Of a stretch of DNA of 64,000 bases, positions 45,621 through 53,378 are shown one piece after another. The stretch is from Herpetosiphonaceae bacterium (GTDB lineage Bacteria; Chloroflexota; Chloroflexia; Chloroflexales; Herpetosiphonaceae), in assembly GCA_026003835.1 (NCBI GenBank), contig BPHZ01000001.1, positions 1,124,001 through 1,188,000 of the forward strand, given 5' to 3'. The stretch's first letter is position 1, and each line of letters starts with the position of its first letter. The notes beneath the pieces were generated by a model. That model was not told the origin of the DNA, searched no databases, and saw only the letters and a list, made by a program, of their open reading frames with translations. The position numbers and the translations under genes were made by a program.

Positions 45621-47244
45621 TCTTCCATCGACGCAGGGCGCACGCGCCGGCCGCCGCTGGGGCATGCTGATCAATAGCCTGATCGTGATGCTTGGCTATG
45701 TGTTGAGCCGTGCCCTCGGTCTGGTGCGCGACGCGGTTATCGCTCATCGATTCGGCACCTCGGATGCCGCCGACGCGTACACTGTCGCCTTCAATATCCC
45801 AGATCTGCTCTACCTGGTGATCATCGGTGGAGCGCTGGGATCGGCCTTCATCCCGATCTTCAGCGAGCTGTGGGCGCGTGAGGGCGAGGAGCATGCCTGG
45901 CGTCTGGCGAGCGAGGTGATGAATCTGGCGCTGATTGTGCTGGTAGCGGCGGCGGCGCTGGTCGCGATCTTTGCCAGGCCATTAACAGGGCTGCTCTATG
46001 GAGCCTATCCCGCCGATAAACAGGAGCTGATCGTGGACCTGCTGCGGCTGTTCCTGTTCTCGCCGCTTCTGCTTGGGCTTGGCGGCCTGGCGATGGCGGC
46101 GCTTAATGCCCTCGACCGTTACACGCTGCCGGCGCTGGCCCCGGCGTTCTATAACCTGAGCATCATCGCCGGCGCGCTGTTTCTGGCGCCTACCTTTGGG
46201 ATCTATGGCGTGGCCTATGGGGTGATTGGCGGCGCTCTTCTCTACGTGCTGATCCAGGTGCCGGGGCTGATCAAAGCGGGCATGCGCTATAGTGCATCGC
46301 TGGGGCTGCGCAGTAACGCTGTGCGCCGGGTTGGTCGGCTGATGGCGCCGCGTATCTTTGGTCAGTCGGCCGCCCAGATCGCGATAACAGTTACCTTTAG
46401 TATCGCAGCGCTGCTTGGCGAGGGACGCGCGCGCGCGCTCGGCCAGGCCTACCAGCTTATGCTGCTGCCCCACGGGATCTTTGCCCTGAGCCTGGGCACC
46501 GTTGCCTTTCCGGCGATGGCGCGGGCGTTCGCTGCCGGCGATATAGCTGAGGTTGGGCGCTCAATGCGCTCGGTGTTACGTGTCGTGCTGTGGACGGTTG
46601 TGCCGGCGGCGGTGGCGATGATGGTGCTGGCGGTGCCGATTGTACGCCTATTGTTCCAGCGGGGCGAGTTCGGTGAAGAGTCGACACGGCTGGTTGCCGG
46701 AGCTCTGCTGTTTTACGCTACCGCGCTGCCGGCGTTTGCCGCCTCTGAGATGCTTATTCGCACGTTCTATGCGCTGCAGGATACACGGACGCCGGTGGCG
46801 GTGGGTGTGGCGACAGTGGCGCTGAATATTGGGCTGGCTGTGGCGCTGGTCTACGGGCTGGACTATGGCTACAGGGCGCTGGCCGTTGCGTTTAGCATTG
46901 CCAACAACCTGGAGGCGCTCGTGCTGGCCGTGCTGCTGCACCGGCGTCTCGGCGGGCTTGACCCGAATGGCGGGCTGCGGCGCTCTCTGAGGCAAACACT
47001 GGTTGGCGCTACAGGTATGGGCGTAGCGCTGCTGGCGCTGCTGCTGCTTTCCCGGCAGGCGCTGCCATGGCTCTCGGCTGCGGGAGAGGGGTACCAGCCG
47101 GGCCGGGATGTGCTGCTACTGGCCGGCTGGCTGGCTCTGGCCGGGATCGTAGGGCTCGGCGTCTATCTGGCGCTAGAAGCCATGCAGGGCGCTGAGGAGC
47201 TGCAGACCGTCGGCGGGCGGCTGCTGCGCCGCGTGCGGTCCTAG
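45613..47244 (+). CDS. murJ: Lipid II flippase MurJ
   Basis: A 543-residue membrane protein with about 14 hydrophobic segments, the size expected for MurJ. Conserved parts include LSRALGLVRDAVIAHRFG (about 36-53), DAADAYTVAFNIPDLLY, GGALGSAFIPIFSEL, GALFLAPTFGIYGVAYG and GQAYQLMLLPHGIFALSLGT. MurJ moves lipid-linked peptidoglycan precursor across the inner membrane. All charged residues of the central cavity region (R in RDAV, D in SDAADAY) appear present. It starts just beyond the rpsT promoter and is monocistronic. Confidence 0.95.
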   Translation: MRNLPSTQGARAGRRWGMLINSLIVMLGYVLSRALGLVRDAVIAHRFGTSDAADAYTVAFNIPDLLYLVIIGGALGSAFIPIFSELWAREGEEHAWRLASEVMNLALIVLVAAAALVAIFARPLTGLLYGAYPADKQELIVDLLRLFLFSPLLLGLGGLAMAALNALDRYTLPALAPAFYNLSIIAGALFLAPTFGIYGVAYGVIGGALLYVLIQVPGLIKAGMRYSASLGLRSNAVRRVGRLMAPRIFGQSAAQIAITVTFSIAALLGEGRARALGQAYQLMLLPHGIFALSLGTVAFPAMARAFAAGDIAEVGRSMRSVLRVVLWTVVPAAVAMMVLAVPIVRLLFQRGEFGEESTRLVAGALLFYATALPAFAASEMLIRTFYALQDTRTPVAVGVATVALNIGLAVALVYGLDYGYRALAVAFSIANNLEALVLAVLLHRRLGGLDPNGGLRRSLRQTLVGATGMGVALLALLLLSRQALPWLSAAGEGYQPGRDVLLLAGWLALAGIVGLGVYLALEAMQGAEELQTVGGRLLRRVRS

Positions 47245-47270
47245 CGCGCCGGGCTGCCGCCCGCCTTATC

Positions 47271-48122
47271 CTATGAGGCAGCTCGCTTCGGACGGCGACC
47301 ATCTCGCTCATCCGGCACATAGGGAGCGGGAATATATTCCACCGAAGGCCGCCGTTGGGCTGTTTGAGGATAGAGCGCCATCAGCTTGTACACCTCTTTG
47401 GGCATAGTGGTGGTGATCGGCAGCCCCAGGGCTTGCGCCTCACGCACGGTGATCGGGTAGTCGTGAGTCCAGATGCCCGAGGCCAGCGTGGTTGCGATCT
47501 GGGTGGCGCATTCCTGCCCCATACGCTCCTCAAGCAACTCAATCACGGTTGCCTTGACTTGCTTGATCGCCTTCTCGGCGATATCGGCCAGAATAATTGT
47601 CTGGTCGTCGATCTCCTCGATGGGTTTACGCTCCAACACTTTGAGAATTGAGGCCGCCGGCTGCTGGCCCACCTGGGGATCGACAGGGCCAAGCACCGCA
47701 TTTTCGTCCATGATGATCTCATCGGCGGCCAGGGCGATCAGCGTGCCGCCGGACATTGCATAGTGAGGGATCAACACCGTCACCTTAGCCGGGTGCCTGC
47801 GTAGAGCGTGCGCGATCTGTTCCGCGGCGAGCACAAGCCCGCCCGGCGTATGCAGGATGAGATCGATTGGAACATCAGGATCGGTCATTTTAATCGCCCG
47901 CAACACCGCCTCGGAGTCGTTTATATCAATGTAGCGCACAATGGGAAAGCCCAAAAAGCTCAACGTCTCCTGGCGATGGATCAGGGTAATGACACGGCTC
48001 TGACGAGAGCGCTCCAGCTCGTGCAGCACGCGCAGGCGGGCGGTCTCCAGCATGCGCTGCCGCACGATGGGCTGGAGCGATGAGATGATCAGGATCAGCC
48101 AGAGGAGCGAGAGAACATCCAT
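47271..48122 (-). CDS. SDH-family Clp-fold serine protease
   Basis: A 283-residue protein. ATG 48122 has AAAGGAGAG upstream; a start 5 codons earlier overlaps the rhomboid gene. The N-terminus is one membrane helix (MDVLSLLWLILIISSLQPIV). The rest is a ClpP-like fold: LILHTPGGLV (about 88-97, oxyanion strand) and MSGGTLIALA with the nucleophile Ser124, then ENAVLGPVDPQVG. This matches the serine dehydrogenase proteinase (SDH) family of membrane-bound proteases. It follows the rhomboid protease gene with overlap, so the two are one operon and may act on the same membrane substrates. Confidence 0.85.
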   Translation of the reverse strand: MDVLSLLWLILIISSLQPIVRQRMLETARLRVLHELERSRQSRVITLIHRQETLSFLGFPIVRYIDINDSEAVLRAIKMTDPDVPIDLILHTPGGLVLAAEQIAHALRRHPAKVTVLIPHYAMSGGTLIALAADEIIMDENAVLGPVDPQVGQQPAASILKVLERKPIEEIDDQTIILADIAEKAIKQVKATVIELLEERMGQECATQIATTLASGIWTHDYPITVREAQALGLPITTTMPKEVYKLMALYPQTAQRRPSVEYIPAPYVPDERDGRRPKRAAS

Positions 48123-48133
48123 ATGCTCTCCTT

Positions 48134-48829
48134 TCACCAGGGCCAGTATTCATCAGCGTAGGAGCGGCGCCGGTAGCGGCGGCGAGTGTAGAACGGCGCC
48201 AGGAATATACCAGCAATAAAGCCTCCTGCGTGAGCCCACCAGGCGATGCCGCCGAGGGCCTGCACTTCGGAGACGATGGCTAGCGTTCCATTGAAGAGCT
48301 GCGAGAGGAACCAGATGCCAAGGTAGAAGATAGCCGGTATCTGGATAAACCATGGAATGAAGAAGATCGGGATCAGCGTGATGATCTCGGCAAACGGGAA
48401 GAGCACCAGGTAGGCGCCCAGAACGCCGCTGATAGCGCCGCTGGCGCCGATTGATGGCAGCGGCGAGGTGGGATTGAACAGCAGATGGGTTGCTCCTGCC
48501 GCCAGGCCGCAAAGGAGATAGAAGCCCAGGTAGCCGAGATGCCCCATGGAATCCTCGACGTTGTCGCCGAAGATGTAGAGCGCAAGCATATTGCTGAACA
48601 GATGCGCCCAACCGCCGTGAAGGAACATTGAGCTGAAGAGAGTCAGCACCTCGTGGAGCGATGACTCGGCGAAGAAGCGTGCAGGGACAAGACCGAAGAA
48701 GTAGATGAACCTCTCGGTTTGTCGTCCAAGCGATAGCTCAACAAAGAAGAAAAAGATGTTAGCTCCGATCAATAGCCAGTTGACCAGAGGAAATGTGCGG
48801 GATCGAACAGTATCACAGATAGGGATCAT
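48134..48829 (-). CDS. Rhomboid-family intramembrane serine protease
   Basis: A 231-residue protein with about seven membrane helices. The catalytic dyad is complete: Ser130 in GASGAISG (128-135) and His200 in WWAHAGGFIAG (198-208). HGGWAHLFSNMLALYIFG (71-88) is the typical rhomboid helix with HxxxN. Rhomboids cut membrane proteins within or near the bilayer. There is an additional loop after EIITLIPIFFIP. It is transcribed before the SDH-type protease gene. Confidence 0.93.
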   Translation of the reverse strand: MIPICDTVRSRTFPLVNWLLIGANIFFFFVELSLGRQTERFIYFFGLVPARFFAESSLHEVLTLFSSMFLHGGWAHLFSNMLALYIFGDNVEDSMGHLGYLGFYLLCGLAAGATHLLFNPTSPLPSIGASGAISGVLGAYLVLFPFAEIITLIPIFFIPWFIQIPAIFYLGIWFLSQLFNGTLAIVSEVQALGGIAWWAHAGGFIAGIFLAPFYTRRRYRRRSYADEYWPW

Positions 48830-48947
48830 TGTACTGCTAACTCCTCCACGGCAATCCGTCGATGATACTGCGACGTCCGACTAAATACATGGAAGTTTAC
48901 CTATTTAAACAATAGCTCTTCTTTATTAGCAGAGTGTATATGCAGTA
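48830..48947. other. AT-rich divergent promoter region
   Basis: The stretch between the rhomboid start and the TCTAA array is AT-rich and should hold the leftward rhomboid promoter. A short hairpin TTTCTAC/GTAGAAA lies near 49029-49047, between the array and the BON gene. Confidence 0.35.
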
Positions 48948-49018
48948 TTAGAGATGCATTAGAGATGATCCGTATTGCTTTCTAATGGAGATCTAACGGC
49001 GCTCTAATGCGCTTCTAA
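48948..49018. promoter_or_regulatory. Six TCTAA sites at 11-bp spacing upstream of the stress cluster
   Basis: TCTAA occurs at 48981, 48992, 49003 and 49014, exactly 11 bp apart, each followed by TG, CG, TG and CA. Upstream TTAGAGATG occurs twice (TTAGA at 48948 and 48959), also 11 bp apart but in the opposite orientation. Such direct repeats with one-turn spacing are the binding pattern of OmpR/PhoB-type response regulators. They lie about 100 nt before the BON gene and 120 nt from the rhomboid start, so either gene could be the target. Confidence 0.6.
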
Positions 49019-49114
49019 CAAAAGTGTGCTTTCTACTAAAGTAGAAACATCACGAGAAGAGTGAACCCATAACACTATTAACAGAATAGTCAGGCGAAAT
49101 CGAGGAGGACCGAC

Positions 49115-49654
49115 ATGCGGTCGTCGCTGATTGCCCGTGTTTTCACGAAGCGCGACACAGAGGCCGTCCGGTATGCCCAAATCGATGACGCGGCGATTGT
49201 TGACCGGATCTGGGATCAGCTGGAACGGCTTGATGGTCTGCGCCTGGACGCCGAGCGGATAGGTATTGACTGCCGTGACGGTGTCGTACTGCTGACCGGC
49301 TGGGCCAGCTCGCCGATGCAGCGGGCGCTTGTTGCCAACATTGCCCGCTCGATCCCAGGCGTGCGTCGTGTCGATAACCGGATCCTGGTCAGCGAAGAGC
49401 TTGCCGGAGAGATCATGCAGACGCTCATCCGCGAGCTTGGCCTCGACGCCGTGGCCCATGCTGCTGTTCGCATCAGGGATGGCCGCGCCGTCGTGGTAGG
49501 CGACTTCGCCGACTGGGAGACGGCACTGCGTGCTCGTGTCCTGGCAGAGAGAACGTGGCAGAGTCTCCTTGCTGGGGCGCGTCGGCTGGCCGAGAGGCCC
49601 GCTGTGACGCGGCGTGAACACATGGGCAGGGCGGCTGCGGTTGGAGCCGTCTGA
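49115..49654 (+). CDS. BON-domain stress protein
   Basis: A 179-residue protein with GAGGAGG before its ATG. The middle has a BON domain: DDAAIVDRIWDQLERLDGL, DCRDGVVLLTGWASSPMQ, NIARSIPGVRRVDNRILVS (about 25-90). A second, weaker BON-like unit follows (MQTLIRELGLDAVAHA, VRIRDGRAVVVGDF). No signal peptide is seen. It is the first gene of a cluster with Hsp20, GlsB-like and DoxX genes. BON proteins of the OsmY type stabilise envelopes under stress; here the role is inferred from its neighbours. Confidence 0.82.
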   Translation: MRSSLIARVFTKRDTEAVRYAQIDDAAIVDRIWDQLERLDGLRLDAERIGIDCRDGVVLLTGWASSPMQRALVANIARSIPGVRRVDNRILVSEELAGEIMQTLIRELGLDAVAHAAVRIRDGRAVVVGDFADWETALRARVLAERTWQSLLAGARRLAERPAVTRREHMGRAAAVGAV

Positions 49655-49727
49655 GGTGCAGTCATGATGCACCAAGACGATGGTTTGCACAAAGAGTAAG
49701 AGTACTTGGAGGAAAGGAGGAATGTCT

Positions 49728-50177
49728 ATGACCGAACTTGCTCGCTGGAACCCGACTACCGAGATTCTTTCGCTGCGTGATGCGATGGACCGCCTGTTCG
49801 AGGAGAGCTTCGTCCGGCCTTGGAGCCTGTTCTGGAATGGCAACGGGAAGTTCCGCCCGGCTATGGATGTCTATGAGACGGGTGATAGCTACATTGTTGA
49901 GCTGACCGTGCCTGGGCTGAAGCCGGAGCAATTCGATCTCACCGTCACGCAGACCACGCTGACGGTCAAAGGGAACGTGACGCAGGAGGAGCGCAGGGAG
50001 CAGGCGACCTATCATCTGCGTGAGCGCCACTACGGGAACTTCGTCCGCACCGTTGAGTTCCCGACGACCGTCAATCCGGATAAGGTTCAGGCGATGCTTG
50101 AGCATGGCATTCTGAGGATCGAGGTTCCGAAGGCTGAGGAGGCGAAGCCCAAGAAGATTACGATCAAGGCGGCGTAG
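49728..50177 (+). CDS. Hsp20/alpha-crystallin small heat-shock protein
   Basis: A 149-residue protein. ATG 49728 is chosen because AGGAGG (49715-49720) is 7 nt upstream; the ATG at 49722 is too close. The N-terminal arm (MTELARWNPTTEILSLRDAM) leads to the alpha-crystallin domain: AMDVYETGDSYIVELTVPG (about 46-64), LTVTQTTLTVKGNVTQEE and the conserved GILRIEVPKAEE near the end, where the IXI-like IEV is placed. It forms oligomers that hold unfolding proteins in a refoldable state. It lies 73 nt after the BON gene. Confidence 0.95.
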   Translation: MTELARWNPTTEILSLRDAMDRLFEESFVRPWSLFWNGNGKFRPAMDVYETGDSYIVELTVPGLKPEQFDLTVTQTTLTVKGNVTQEERREQATYHLRERHYGNFVRTVEFPTTVNPDKVQAMLEHGILRIEVPKAEEAKPKKITIKAA

Positions 50178-50262
50178 TCCTCGTGCAGGTAGGTTCGGGG
50201 ACGTCTGCGATGATGCAGGCGTCCCCTCAAGCCCATACAACGATTGAGTGAGGAGAATGGCG

Positions 50263-50538
50263 ATGGTGCTCAATGTGATCATCTGGCTTATTGTCGGCGG
50301 CATCATCGGCTGGTTAGCCAGTCTGATGCTGGATACCAACGAGCAGCAGGGAATCATCCTTAACGTCGTCGTTGGCATCATCGGCGCCCTGCTCGCTGGC
50401 TGGCTGATCGCTCCGCTGGTGGGCGCGCCGACCATCAACCAGGGCGATTTCAGCCTGGTGAGCCTGATAGTTTCGCTGCTTGGGGCGATCGTCCTGTTGG
50501 GTATTGTGAACCTCTTCCGGCGCGGCGCGGTCCGCTAG
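50263..50538 (+). CDS. GlsB/YeaQ/YmgE-family stress membrane protein
   Basis: A 91-residue protein with three hydrophobic helices: VLNVIIWLIVGGIIGWLASL, GIILNVVVGIIGALLAGWL, LVSLIVSLLGAIVLLGIV. The Gly-rich spacing matches the transglycosylase-associated family GlsB/YeaQ. ATG 50263 has AGGAG 7 nt upstream; the ATG two codons earlier is too close. It is in the stress cluster after Hsp20. Confidence 0.88.
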   Translation: MVLNVIIWLIVGGIIGWLASLMLDTNEQQGIILNVVVGIIGALLAGWLIAPLVGAPTINQGDFSLVSLIVSLLGAIVLLGIVNLFRRGAVR

Positions 50539-50622
50539 AGGTTCTCATGCGCCGGCGCTGGGCCGGAACAGCGCCGGTTATCAAGGATACACTATGCGCT
50601 GGGACGTGCGGTGGAGGAGCGT

Positions 50623-51111
50623 ATGGCTGCACTGGTTACACGACAGATGACCTATGCACCGGCATCCCCGCTCTGGGGCGCGGCGGTTATCGGCTCCGAG
50701 CCCGCGGGCCGATGGCTTCAGGAGCAGGAGCGCCGGATGGCTCGCGACCGCCGATTGAGAACGGTCATGGGTGCTGATCGGATGGCCTGGATCGTTGACG
50801 AACGCTTCAGCCCACAGGAGGGGATCTGGACTGTCGATGTGATCCGGTTGATGGCCGACGACCAGTGGCATTACCAGCGCTTCAAATATGATGTCGAAAC
50901 CGATGTACTGTACTTTTGGGGCGAGGTGCCGATAAGCGAGGACGAGGTGTTCTCGCGTGGGCTGCGCTACAAGGATCGCTTCTGGCCGGTGATGGAGCCG
51001 GTACGCGAGCAGCGAGCTGCTGAAGAAGTGCCGGCCAGGAGGGTGACAGCCCGGAAACCGGTGGCGGTACGGCAGCCAGCGCCGCTGTCGGGAGCACCTG
51101 CCGCAGCATAG
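50623..51111 (+). CDS. Hypothetical protein in the stress cluster
   Basis: A 162-residue protein with GGAGGAG before ATG 50623. The middle (MAWIVDERFSPQEGIWTVDV, DQWHYQRFKYDVETDVLYFW, GLRYKDRFWP) is strand-rich with many Trp and Tyr; the end is a Pro/Ala/Arg-rich tail. No membrane segment or catalytic motif is evident and no family was recognised. Position between GlsB and DoxX genes suggests a role in the same response. Confidence 0.6.
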   Translation: MAALVTRQMTYAPASPLWGAAVIGSEPAGRWLQEQERRMARDRRLRTVMGADRMAWIVDERFSPQEGIWTVDVIRLMADDQWHYQRFKYDVETDVLYFWGEVPISEDEVFSRGLRYKDRFWPVMEPVREQRAAEEVPARRVTARKPVAVRQPAPLSGAPAAA

Positions 51112-51157
51112 GATGGTATTGTGTGCCACTTATTGAATTAAAGGGGGGTGAGGTGTT

Positions 51158-51682
51158 ATGACGATGGATCTTGGCCTGCTGATTCTGCGTGTGCTCGTTG
51201 GCGCACTGTTTATCGGCCACGGTCTGCAGAAGCTGTTTGGCCTGTTCGGCGGCCATGGGATCGAGGGCACTGCGGGATGGCTTGAGAGCATCGGTCTGCG
51301 CCCTGGCCGCTTCTGGGCCAGGCTGGCCGGCCTGCTCGAGTTCGGCGGCGGCGCGCTGCTGGCGCTTGGGCTGCTGAACCCCATTGGGCCGCTGGCGATT
51401 ATCGCTGTAATGCTCATGGCGATCGCGAAGGTCCATGCAACCAAGGGCTTGTGGATCACAAACGGCGGCTATGAGTACAATCTCGTTCTGATGGCAATCG
51501 CGCTGCTTATTGCGCTGGCTGGTCAGGGGCAATACGCGCTTGATGCGCTGCTCGGTGTTGCCCTGCCTGTGATTGAGGTCTTTGTCGTCGGGCTGGCGAT
51601 CGTCATCGTTGGGATACTCTTGGGCTTGCGCAGCGGCCAGCTGCAGACCGGCTATCGTGGGCCTGCGCAGGCAGCTCGCTGA
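51158..51682 (+). CDS. DoxX-family membrane protein
   Basis: A 174-residue protein with four hydrophobic segments. The DoxX pattern is clear: LLILRVLVGALFIGHGLQKL (about 6-25), LARLAGLLEFGGGALLALGL and NPIGPLAIIAVMLMAIAKVH. The GHGLQKLFG motif and Glu in LLEFGGG are typical. DoxX proteins occur with oxidative-stress and thiosulfate genes; the exact role is unclear. AAAGGGGGGTGAGG precedes the ATG. It ends the stress cluster, before the terminator at 51725. Confidence 0.88.
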   Translation: MTMDLGLLILRVLVGALFIGHGLQKLFGLFGGHGIEGTAGWLESIGLRPGRFWARLAGLLEFGGGALLALGLLNPIGPLAIIAVMLMAIAKVHATKGLWITNGGYEYNLVLMAIALLIALAGQGQYALDALLGVALPVIEVFVVGLAIVIVGILLGLRSGQLQTGYRGPAQAAR

Positions 51683-51724
51683 TACAGGTTCTCCCATAGC
51701 GATCTCATAGAGCGCGATCTCATG

Positions 51725-51751
51725 GAGGGGCACGGCATTGCTGTGCCCCTC
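51725..51751 (+). terminator. Terminator after DoxX
   Basis: GAGGGGCAC (51725-51733) pairs with GTGCCCCTC (51743-51751) around a 9-nt loop, followed by TGCACGTTTAC. It ends the stress cluster before the rpsU promoter. Confidence 0.65.
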
Positions 51752-51775
51752 TGCACGTTTACTTGACAGAATTAT

Positions 51776-51804
51776 TTGCTATTTACACTGTCATTCAGTA
51801 TAAT
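51776..51804 (+). promoter_or_regulatory. Promoter of rpsU
   Basis: TTGCTA (51776-51781) is followed after 17 nt by TATAAT (51799-51804). A further TTGACA lies upstream at 51763. The rpsU start is 56 nt downstream. Confidence 0.65.
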
Positions 51805-51859
51805 GGGAACGAACAAACCCAACGCTCTTCAAGAAGTTGCAGAAAGGGGGTGAGGTGAT

Positions 51860-52060
51860 ATGAGGGTTGAGCGTCGTGAGGGCGAGTCTGTTGAGCAACT
51901 GATCAAGCGTTTCAACAAAGGGGTTGTCGCTGAGCGCATCACCAAGACCTACCGTGAAAAGATGCACTTCGTATCAAAGAGCGAGCAGCGCAAGGAGAAG
52001 CGTCGTAAGGCTGAACGCAACCGCCGCAAGCGGGAGCGAACATTCACCCGACGAGGCTAA
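51860..52060 (+). CDS. rpsU: 30S ribosomal protein S21
   Basis: A 66-residue highly basic protein of normal S21 size: MRVERREGESVEQLIKRFNK at the start and KSEQRKEKRRKAERNRRKRE towards the end. S21 binds 16S rRNA near the anti-Shine-Dalgarno end and helps start-site choice. AAAGGGGGTGAGG is just before the ATG, and a terminator hairpin follows at 52085. It is monocistronic. Confidence 0.95.
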   Translation: MRVERREGESVEQLIKRFNKGVVAERITKTYREKMHFVSKSEQRKEKRRKAERNRRKRERTFTRRG

Positions 52061-52084
52061 GCGATGAAAGCTCTGAACGGATCT

Positions 52085-52115
52085 GAGGGCTGATAGCAGA
52101 AGGCTATCAGCCCTC
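52085..52115 (+). terminator. Terminator after rpsU
   Basis: GAGGGCTGATAGC (52085-52097) pairs perfectly with its complement at 52103-52115 around the loop AGAAG. It is followed by CACTTTGCC. Confidence 0.75.
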
Positions 52116-52165
52116 CACTTTGCCCGGATGTTCATCCTGACGTAACCTGGGGGCTGCGCCTGCTA

Positions 52166-52174
52166 TGTTATAAT
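52166..52174 (+). promoter_or_regulatory. Extended -10 promoter of prfA
   Basis: TGTTATAAT (52166-52174) is an extended -10 (TGnTATAAT) 38 bp before the prfA ATG. No clear -35 is seen. Confidence 0.6.
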
Positions 52175-52212
52175 GGCGCTATCATATCCATCTGATTGAG
52201 GGTTAAGAAAAT

Positions 52213-53304
52213 ATGTTTGATTCTGTTCTTGAGAAGCTTGCTGAAGTTGAGGCGCGCTATGAGGAGATTAACGAACTGATGGCGCGCCCTGAAATTGTAA
52301 CTGATCATGAGGCGCTTCAGGCGTTGGTAAAGGAGCAGCGCGAGATCGAGGATGTTGTCGAGGCGTATCGCGAGTACAAGCGTGTCCAGAATACTGCCGG
52401 CGAGGCCGAGACAATCCTACGTGAGGAGCGTGACCCTGAGCTGCGTGAACTGGCGGAGGAAGAGCTGGACACGGCGCGAGCACGTATGGCCGAGCTTCAG
52501 GAGCAGATTCATCTGCTGCTCTTACCACGCGATCCCAACGACGAGAAGGATGTAATCGTCGAGATCCGCCAGGGTGAGGGCGGGGATGAGGCAGCCCTCT
52601 TCGCTGCCGATATGTATCGGATGTACCAGCGCTATGCTGAGAACAAGGGCTGGAAGACTGAGCTGATCAGCGCGACGGAGAACGGCGTAGGCGGCCTCAA
52701 AGAGGTGATCTTCGAGGTCCACGGTTTGGGCGCGTGGAGCCGCTTCAAGTACGAGGGCGGCGTCCATCGCGTTCAGCGCGTTCCCGCCACTGAGGCTCGC
52801 GGCCGCATCCATACCTCGACGGCAACGGTAGCGGTGCTGCCGAAGATGGAGGCTGTCGATGTCGAGATCCGCGACGAGGATCTGCGGATCGACGTCTTCC
52901 GCGCCCAGGGCCACGGCGGTCAGGGCGTTAACACGACCGACTCCGCAGTACGTATTACCCATCTCCCTACAGGCCTGGTTGTGACGTGCCAGGACGATCG
53001 ATCACAGCTTAAGAACAAGGCTAAAGCTCTGAGCGTCCTGCGTGCCAGGCTCTACGCCATCGAGCAGGAGCGGCGTCAGCGCGAGCTGGGAGCTTCGCGC
53101 CTGGCACAGGTAGGAACAGGAGAACGCGCCGAGAAGATCCGTACCTATAATTTTCCCCAGGATCGAATAACCGATCATCGTATTGGTCAGAATTTCTCGA
53201 ACCTGCCCGGCGTCCTTGACGGTGAACTCGACCGTATCATCGATGCCCTGGCGCTCTTTGATAATGCCGAGCGTCTGCGCGAGCTTGGAGTGGCGACCAG
53301 GTAA
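52213..53304 (+). CDS. prfA: Peptide chain release factor 1
   Basis: A 363-residue protein of normal length. It has the RF1 stop-codon reading region as [14 protein letters not shown] (about 194-207), with the P-x-T tripeptide of RF1 and not the SPF of RF2. The GGQ loop is [16 protein letters not shown] (about 235-250), whose Gln is methylated to trigger peptide release. RF1 ends translation at UAA and UAG in the ribosome. AGGGTTAAGAAA precedes the ATG. It is followed by the add gene 75 nt later in the same direction. Confidence 0.97.
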   Translation: MFDSVLEKLAEVEARYEEINELMARPEIVTDHEALQALVKEQREIEDVVEAYREYKRVQNTAGEAETILREERDPELRELAEEELDTARARMAELQEQIHLLLLPRDPNDEKDVIVEIRQGEGGDEAALFAADMYRMYQRYAENKGWKTELISATENGVGGLKEVIFEVHGLGAWSRFKYEGGVHRVQRVPATEARGRIHTSTATVAVLPKMEAVDVEIRDEDLRIDVFRAQGHGGQGVNTTDSAVRITHLPTGLVVTCQDDRSQLKNKAKALSVLRARLYAIEQERRQRELGASRLAQVGTGERAEKIRTYNFPQDRITDHRIGQNFSNLPGVLDGELDRIIDALALFDNAERLRELGVATR

Positions 53305-53378
53305 TATTCCAGCCTCGCCGGCTCCATTCGCTGCAGATCTGCTCTGTTGGATCTTCTCATAGAACACTGGAGACGGCT

